From Paralichthys olivaceus (Eukaryota; Chordata; Actinopteri; Pleuronectiformes; Paralichthyidae), in assembly GCF_024713975.1 (NCBI RefSeq), contig NC_091102.1, positions 9,305,001-9,369,000 on the forward strand: a stretch of 64,000 nucleotides of DNA, given 5' to 3'. Shown one piece after another: positions 41,782 to 64,000 of this stretch. Made by a program: the position numbers and the translations under genes. Every line of letters starts with the position of its first letter. Position 1 is the stretch's first letter. The notes under the pieces were generated by a model. That model was given only the letters and a program-made list of their open reading frames with translations, had not been told where the DNA came from and searched no databases.

Positions 41782-42194
41782 CTAGCCTTGCTTTAGGTTT
41801 ACCCACTTACATGGCTGAACATGCTGTTCAGGCCCCATGCGCGATCTTCTTCTGTGACCTGTGTCTGCTTTGTGACTACACTGTGGGGTGAATATTTCAT
41901 GATGTGGCCTGATAGTATATATATTTCAATATTTACTTGACAGACTAAATGCATGTGCCGATCAGTATCTTGCATAGTAATGATGACAAGACAATCAGCT
42001 TCATTTACTTTAAAACTCTGCTCCACGACTTCTGCCTAAGACCAAAAAGAGAGAACACATTGTAAAACATATATTGTAAAAGCACCAGTTACCAGTTATT
42101 TTTATAATTGTTTTTAAAACAATCTAATCAATTTATAACGGACTACATGGACTTACACCAAACTACTGATCAGAAATGCTTGTGGTTTGTCTCA

Positions 42195-42255
42195 CTTTGC
42201 ATTTGATTTGTTTGAAAGGGGCTATATAAATAAAATTTCAACGATTGATTGATAT
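42195..42255 (+). repeat. Dispersed repeat tail
   Basis: GAAAGGGGCTATATAAATAA followed by TTTCAACGATTGATTGAT matches the typical GCTATATAAATAAA...GATTGATTGAT end of a dispersed teleost repeat. Confidence 0.5.
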
Positions 42256-43528
42256 AAAAGTGGCTAATCAGCCATAGTGGCATGGTTTCTGGAGTTGCAT
42301 TATATACCTGTCATGTCTGAAACATGGATGGCTGTTGGATTGTTTGAAATTGGATGTTGTGTAGACAATCATGGTCTCCAGAAGATAAATTCTTATGAAT
42401 TTGATGATCCTTTGGTTTTTCCTCTGGTGTCAAACTTTGAATTAGTCCAAGATATAGGTTTATGACCCAATAGCTGCAAAACAAAAAACAGCCTGAAATA
42501 CGCAAATACTAGCATGCTGACCTTAGCATTTAGCTCAAAGCAATGCTGTACCTCATTACAGCCTCATAGAGCAGCATGGTCGCAGTCGACTCCTGCACAC
42601 ACATCATGAAACATATGCTTGTCTTCTCTCACGTATAACACAGTGCAAACACTGTCTCTAGGCCTGGAAGTGAAATGGGCAATCATCATTATTAATGCAA
42701 AAAGCATTGCCACCACTCAGGCTGGAGTAAATGGTAAAACGATGAATTATTCAAGTAAAGTTATACAACTAAACATGGGTTTAGCAACTTTTCTGTATGA
42801 ATAATGTAATTGTAGAAACAAACGTGTACACTCTAGAAAAGTCACTCTGTCAGCTTGTGTTATTCTGGTTTAATGCTTCAGTGATCAACTGTAATAAAAA
42901 TTAGGTAAGGACTTTGCACGCACCACTGAGAATTTTTTTTTAAATAAAATGTGGTTACTAGTGAACAGAATTACACACAAGACTGGGGTCAAACACAAAT
43001 AGACGAAAAAACATTTGTAATAAAGTTTAAATTTCTTTAATGATGTTGACAAAAAAATAACAGGAAAGTACTTAGTGTCCATGTGTAAAGTATTCATTAA
43101 ATTAAGTTGAATCCAGCAAATGAAAAAGTCATATGAATTACTTTTACTCTCATCATGTTTTGTTCTGTGCAATGATTTGTCTACAGCTGTATAGTGTATG
43201 CATTTCTTCAACATAATGTATATTTTGACAATTTATAAACAAGGTTCTAATAAGGTTGTAATATTCTACATGTCACCAATAAATCATTAAAATAATTCCT
43301 ATTATATAATATTATATGCTTTTGAGGAGGGTTGTATTCTTCTTCATATAGGCCTTCATGTAATCTAAAACTTAAGTGATTCATATAATTTAATTTTTAC
43401 TTTACATAATAAAATATTGTATACACAAGGCAAGATTTATTTTTTCACAGCAGTTCACATTGGTTGTTAAACCCATGTCTCTTTATGTATGGCTTTAAAA
43501 TCAATTGTCAAGACAAAATAACAACAGT

Positions 43529-44830
43529 TTATTTGTTGAGCTGGGTGTTCAGTGAGTGAACTAGTGCGTTTATAATAGCAGACATGGTGGCAGAGTGATG
43601 TGTCAATGCATTCACACTTTGGTCACTGGGGGATCCTCCTGACGCCGCCTCGGCCGCTCTCAGCAGATACACATAGTTCATGACGACCTCGTCCACCTTG
43701 GCCACCATCTCGCGCCGCTCTCTCTTGGTGCTCATGCCTTCCACTAGTGACATGCAGGCTTGTGTGAGGCAGCAGAGTGTGTGAAAGCTGTGTGTCAGAG
43801 TGAGCAGCAACTCCTCTGGGCTGCCGTACTCCACCGCCATCTGACTGCAGGCGCCGCCCAGCACTGTGGCCTGCATGGTAAGCAGCTGGGAGAAAGTTTC
43901 CATGTCGGCCTTGTTGACCTCGGGCCTCTCACCTCTGGACAAGTGGCCTACACTGGACCGCAACACACTGATCATGTCTAAGGCATCCTTTCGTGCGAGT
44001 GCGAAGCCTGTGTGAAGGCTGTAGGTTTTTCCCTTCATTGAATTTATGCGAGCTAACCTTGCTTTAAGGCTCGTGTCATTCATAGCAGTAGCCTTATTAC
44101 TCTTCTCAGCTTTGCGGTCTGCTTTACGCTTAGTGTTTCCCTCATGGCTGAAAGAAACTGAGCTGGCAGAACACGGAGCATCTGAGGGCGTCTTTCTGCC
44201 TTCGTTATCACTATCAGTCTTTCTCCTGAGGAAGCAGTGACTGAACGGCCCGCGGCACCTCCAGGAACCCGCATCCGGCCTCTGTGCTGTTGACTCTGGC
44301 TGCAGCGGGGAGGCTCCTCTTTGCAGCCCCTTACCAGATGAATTAGAGGTGGCGATTGAGCCCTGGGACAAGCTCTTGGGCAAGGTTTTGGCAGAGAATA
44401 GCCTCTGCACTTTTGGGGCATCTTGAGACTGGAAATTCTGACCACCACTTTTCCCTGTGAGTGTGGCTTTGGTCTTCTCTATCAGTGCTTCCAGGCCCCT
44501 AGAACCTGGCATTAGGGTGCTCCAGCTCCTCCTGAGCATCCGAACCCTGCGTGGCTTCCTGAGGCCGCCTGCTGTGGGGTCACACGAAGATCCGCATGAG
44601 GGGGAAGCCAGAGCGAATGAGTCGGGTTCGGGGCTGGCCTGTGTAAGCTGGCTGGGCTCTGTGCTACTTTGTAATGACGATGGTGACATGGTGTTGGCGG
44701 TGGTTCTGGTCTCATTACAGAGAGCTAAAGATGACTCTTCTCCAGCCTTCTTCAGCTGTGTGCAAGCTACACTAGGGGTAGGAGAAAATAAAGAGAACTG
44801 TGAAGCATCTCCCTGACACCACATCTCCAT
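43529..44830 (-). CDS. frmpd4: FRMPD-type C-terminal exon (FRMPD4 downstream exon)
   Basis: A single open exon of 434 codons with a good acceptor (TTTTATTACAG) exactly at its first ATG and a stop at 43529. It is Ser/Thr- and basic-rich (for example RKPRRVRMLRRSW near residue 90), then ends in about 190 conserved-looking, probably helical residues (SLKARLARINSMKGKTYSLH, then LTMQATVLGGACSQM and VAKVDEVVMNYVYLL). As I recall, related blocks close FRMPD1 and FRMPD3, while canonical human FRMPD4 stops earlier. It lies directly downstream of, and in the same orientation as, FRMPD4. The acceptor enters in phase 0, while the best donor of the preceding FRMPD4 exon is phase 1, so the splice joining them is unresolved: a small bridging exon, another donor, or a sequence error. 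Confidence 0.75.
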   Translation of the reverse strand: MEMWCQGDASQFSLFSPTPSVACTQLKKAGEESSLALCNETRTTANTMSPSSLQSSTEPSQLTQASPEPDSFALASPSCGSSCDPTAGGLRKPRRVRMLRRSWSTLMPGSRGLEALIEKTKATLTGKSGGQNFQSQDAPKVQRLFSAKTLPKSLSQGSIATSNSSGKGLQRGASPLQPESTAQRPDAGSWRCRGPFSHCFLRRKTDSDNEGRKTPSDAPCSASSVSFSHEGNTKRKADRKAEKSNKATAMNDTSLKARLARINSMKGKTYSLHTGFALARKDALDMISVLRSSVGHLSRGERPEVNKADMETFSQLLTMQATVLGGACSQMAVEYGSPEELLLTLTHSFHTLCCLTQACMSLVEGMSTKRERREMVAKVDEVVMNYVYLLRAAEAASGGSPSDQSVNALTHHSATMSAIINALVHSLNTQLNK

Positions 44831-45392
44831 CTGTAATAAAATGATTTTATTTGTAAATGTTATTGGAGCAATTATTCATAAAACCGAAATAATGAAATGC
44901 TTCTTCAAACTGAATCCACATACTTGTAAAAAGATGATATATAAGTCTCTGAAGGGTTTAAATGATGAAAACAGGAAAAGTGATATTCAAGCAAATAATC
45001 TGACAATTTGGGAACTACTCCTGGTGTTAATGAGAAGATTGATACAACTCTAACATCTGTTCAGTCAGCACGGCATTGAATCAGCAGCGGCTTATCTGTA
45101 CCTCTAATGTTCACGAATCAGCATGTTTCTCATTTGCTTAATCTGCACAAAACTGAAGTATCAAAATTAGTCGTTGTGAATTCACAGAGGAACAGTGGGG
45201 AAAACAGGAAGTCACTGTACATGGCCACAAAACAGTCCTTCATATGTATAACTTCAGAGAAACCTTTATACGCTTCCCCCTGTTTCTGGTATTTATTCTA
45301 ATCGAAGGTGACCAGCTGCTGGCTACAGCTACATATGAAATGGACAGATACAGATTTAAAAAAAGAAGGAGCACCCTCCTGTATAGTTTTAC

Positions 45393-61098
<15,706 letters not shown>

Positions 61099-64000
61099 CT
61101 GCACAGGAAGAAAAGGGGAGAGAAGTAAAGCATAGAGCAACTTTATAAGTCATAAATCGTGAAATGGAATATCAGTTAATCCAACTTCAGGAGTTCAAAA
61201 TAATATTCAGTATAGAGGTAAACCATGATATGATGACCAATCATGATAGAAATAAATGAGTTGTGGGCTCATGTGAAGGGATTCAACCCGAGTGATAAGA
61301 GAATGCCCGATTCCTGCGTGATGAACAATGTCCCATCGCCGCAGTTCACTCAGTGAATACAAATCAAATTAATTACGTAAGCCAGACACACAGGCGGAGT
61401 TGTCATGCCTCACTCTTGTGCTTTGAGAGGCATGAAATTGGTTTTATTTCTAGATGTCAGCATATTATTTATAAAAGAAGCCTGGAGGAATTCTCTTTAT
61501 AAAGAAGCCCTTTGATTTGCTCAATGCCAAGATGATTTGATAAAGTTTATCAGGAAACACAACCGGCTACGGCCAAACACCAGGCACGTTAACAATTCTA
61601 TTGTATGAAAGAGCCTGTGGAAAATCTCAATTCTCAGCTGATTTTCTGATTTTGGCAACAAAACACACCCGCGTCCAGGGCTACAAGTTGCCAGGTATTC
61701 GGGGAGAACTGTAATTGGTTGAAATGTTTTCATCTGCCGTGTTTTTCATCTGCACCCTTCTTCCTTTATATCTGTCTTTGTGTCTGCACACTGGTGATGC
61801 TATGAAAGCAGTGGCAGTAAGTTATGTCACTTCAAAGGCTTGTCTGCCGTGTAACACGGCTCTTCGCATTCATTATTCAAAGCCCCTCTTTCTTTACCTC
61901 TAAATGTTTCCCCAGTCACTGTACAGCTGATAATAAATTGTGTGCAGGTGCATCGTGCACATATCTGCGTGAGAGTGTGTGTGGTGGTGTGGGTGTGTCT
62001 GTGAGCATGTCTGTCACGTGCCCTTTTCATGAGATATGAATAAAATATTGCCGGCTCATCAAAGCGCAATGAATGAGCTAAGAGAAGGGTTACACAATGA
62101 TTTAAAACAAACAAAATCATGCAACTGGAACAACTGTGCAGCTCTGACATCACATACACTAATGAACTATAAGTGCTACTTAATGCATTAAATCATAATT
62201 CACAGATGGACTAAAGAGTATTACAGCTGATAATTGTTTTTTTTTTCTTTTGTGCTCTACATTTTAAAATTGGACACACAGGAAGCAATTTGATTTCTAA
62301 CCCAGTACAGTGCTGTGTTTGGGGGATATTAGTGTTTCCACATGGATATGGATTTATCTGACCCACAGTACATTAGCTGGGAGCAGGCCTCCATGGTGTA
62401 TATTTAGAACACATTTCCTGCAGCTCAAATGATGTGTGGGCACAACTGGATGCTGTTTGACACTTTTGGAGCCGTGTTCACCTCATCGATGGGTCCTGTT
62501 GTACCCTCTAATTTCAGATTCTGGGATTAACCCAGCCGCCGTGTTAACACGATCAGTGTTTTAATGTCCTCAAACAGTAATATAAAGAAAGGTCATCTAC
62601 AGTAGCATTTGAATTATATCTTATATTTTTTCACCTTAAGCTCTGCAATGTTTGACATTTCTCTAAAGGTTTACAACACAGTAAAAGGTTTTTTACTTAC
62701 ATATCCAGGTGCTTTGCCTTTATCATATGTTTCTGGGCTCTTTCAAATCCATTTTCTGTGTCGCAGCCACAGCGTCTCCATATTAACAGCACAGTTTTAG
62801 ACACTGTGATCTTTGATTTCTTTTGTCTGCAGGCGGCAGGTACATTCTGCCATTGAGTTGCAGCACTCCAGCTTAACAGAGAGGCTGAAAAGGTTCACTC
62901 CGCTGGTGGACAGTGAAACTGATCCTCCTCAGCCTGTGTTAATAAATGATGCCCGCGCAGTCACATTGGACTAAGTAATTGAGCGCCAAGTGGGCAAGCC
63001 ATGCTGCACAATTCATGAACAGGTTACCCAAGAGTCAGAGCGAGGACAATTAGAACAAGACGCCGCAAACAAAGTGTAGGTTCCTGAAGAATACCTTGTG
63101 GGACAAATTGCCCTTAAACTACAAAATTCAATGAGACTTTTTTTGCATTTGGCACATTTCTTATGATTGTACTTATTTTATAATTCAGTAGCATTCAAAA
63201 ACTAATCTTTAAAAGGCAATGACAACAAATGGAAAAGCAAAAAGGATTCACAGCACATTAAAATTACAATACCATCAATATTCTACAATAGCATTAAGAC
63301 TTTGCTACAGCATCTAAATTCAGCATCCTCTAAATTTGAAGATTACAACAGTGTCTTCATTTTGTGCATCTATCGTTTGGATGAGCAGCATCAATAGTCT
63401 TTCAAGTTCATCTATTTGGAAGATGTAAGAGTTATTGTGCTCTCTGACACATGGGAAAAGATCACTTATCAGTCCTTCATAAAAGTTGCATGGACAATGT
63501 GATCCTTGCTTTATCACAGTGGTTCACTTTCGCTTTCATCTCTCTGAATACAGGCAGGTTTGGGAAGAAGCACCTTGGTGAGTCATGAAGGCTGAAAATG
63601 CGAAATTCAGGGAGTCACGCTGCATTATAGACAAGCCGAGGACGAGAGGAGCACATTCCAACACAGACACTCAAGTTAGTGTGAATAATTTACACGATCT
63701 CCATGAGGCTTGGCTACATGAAACCATGCTGTGGTGCCTCATGCCTGCCATTGTGAATGTCAACGATTTGCACTTCCACTTGATGGCTAACTTTTGCCGG
63801 CATGTATGTGCTGATTACCGGATGACCAATGATTTCCCTTATTGGTTCTTATGACTTGACCAGCATGCATTGGGTGAGTATCCCCACGTCCAGAGACAAA
63901 TACCGATCTCAGTTTTTTTTGCTAACATATGCCGTCATGAATGAAACATCACTTTACTCTTGACAGTGGCGTGTGATTTAATATGAATCCAGTCTCATGC
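61099..64000 (-). other. frmpd4: FRMPD4 upstream intron, right edge of window
   Basis: No upstream FRMPD4 exon (encoding the N terminus before the WW segment) was recognised, so this is read as intron. A (GT)-rich stretch lies at 61975-62000. The part near 62850-63070 is of higher complexity and could be a regulatory element. The open frame at 63585-63854 has no recognisable protein and no convincing start or splice context. Confidence 0.5.

Larger units (their letters stand above)
41362..43528. other. TLR7 promoter and FRMPD4 3' flank; no PRPS2
   Basis: Only 2.2 kb separate TLR7 from the last FRMPD4 exon. No PRPS2 exon is seen on either strand. TTTATT at 43436-43441 is a possible FRMPD4 poly(A) signal on the minus strand, but it is only about 90 bp past the stop. 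The region from 42880 to 43480 is strongly A+T-rich, as 3' UTRs often are. Confidence 0.6.

Overview
The window is nuclear DNA of a ray-finned fish, most likely a percomorph teleost. It has introns, long dinucleotide microsatellites and several dispersed-repeat families that I recognise from percomorph genomes, and its genes match vertebrate proteins along their whole length. Gene names come from recalled similarity to vertebrate proteins; no search was run.

The order is OFD1 (-), TRAPPC2 (+), RAB9A (-), EGFL6 (-), a beta-thymosin gene of the TMSB4X position (-), TLR8 (-), TLR7 (-) and FRMPD4 (-). This is the gene order and relative orientation of human Xp22.2, with every arrow flipped and TRAPPC2 the one gene pointing the other way. 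PRPS2 (expected between TLR7 and FRMPD4) and TCEANC (expected between EGFL6 and RAB9A) are not visible.

Layout. 1-1829: 5' coding exons of OFD1. 1830-2609: a compact divergent promoter shared by OFD1 and TRAPPC2. 2610-3902: complete TRAPPC2 with an AT-AC (U12-type) intron. 5192-5800: RAB9A in one coding exon. 6.6-8.9 kb: non-coding, with decayed DNA transposons. 8921-17782: all 12 coding exons of EGFL6 (524 codons), with a dead Tc1-like transposon in one intron. 17.8-30.7 kb: gene-poor, with microsatellites and transposon fragments. 30718-31745: a two-coding-exon beta-thymosin gene with a TATA and octamer promoter. 32928-41354: TLR8 and TLR7 in tandem. 43529-61098: FRMPD4 from its WW exon to the C terminus; the first exon(s) lie beyond the right edge. 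61099-64000: FRMPD4 intron with no exon found.

The genes are not a pathway. They are a conserved block holding a cilium/centriole gene (OFD1), membrane-traffic genes (TRAPPC2, RAB9A), a secreted matrix factor (EGFL6), an actin-monomer buffer (thymosin), two endosomal RNA sensors (TLR7, TLR8) and a synaptic scaffold (FRMPD4). I found no new multi-gene system. The points most worth a second look are the matching start-codon arrangements of TLR7 and TLR8 (a weak out-of-frame ATG exactly 7 nt before the main ATG, in a short first coding exon), the interferon-type motifs upstream of both, the AT-AC intron of TRAPPC2, the missing PRPS2 and TCEANC, and an unresolved C-terminal exon of FRMPD4.
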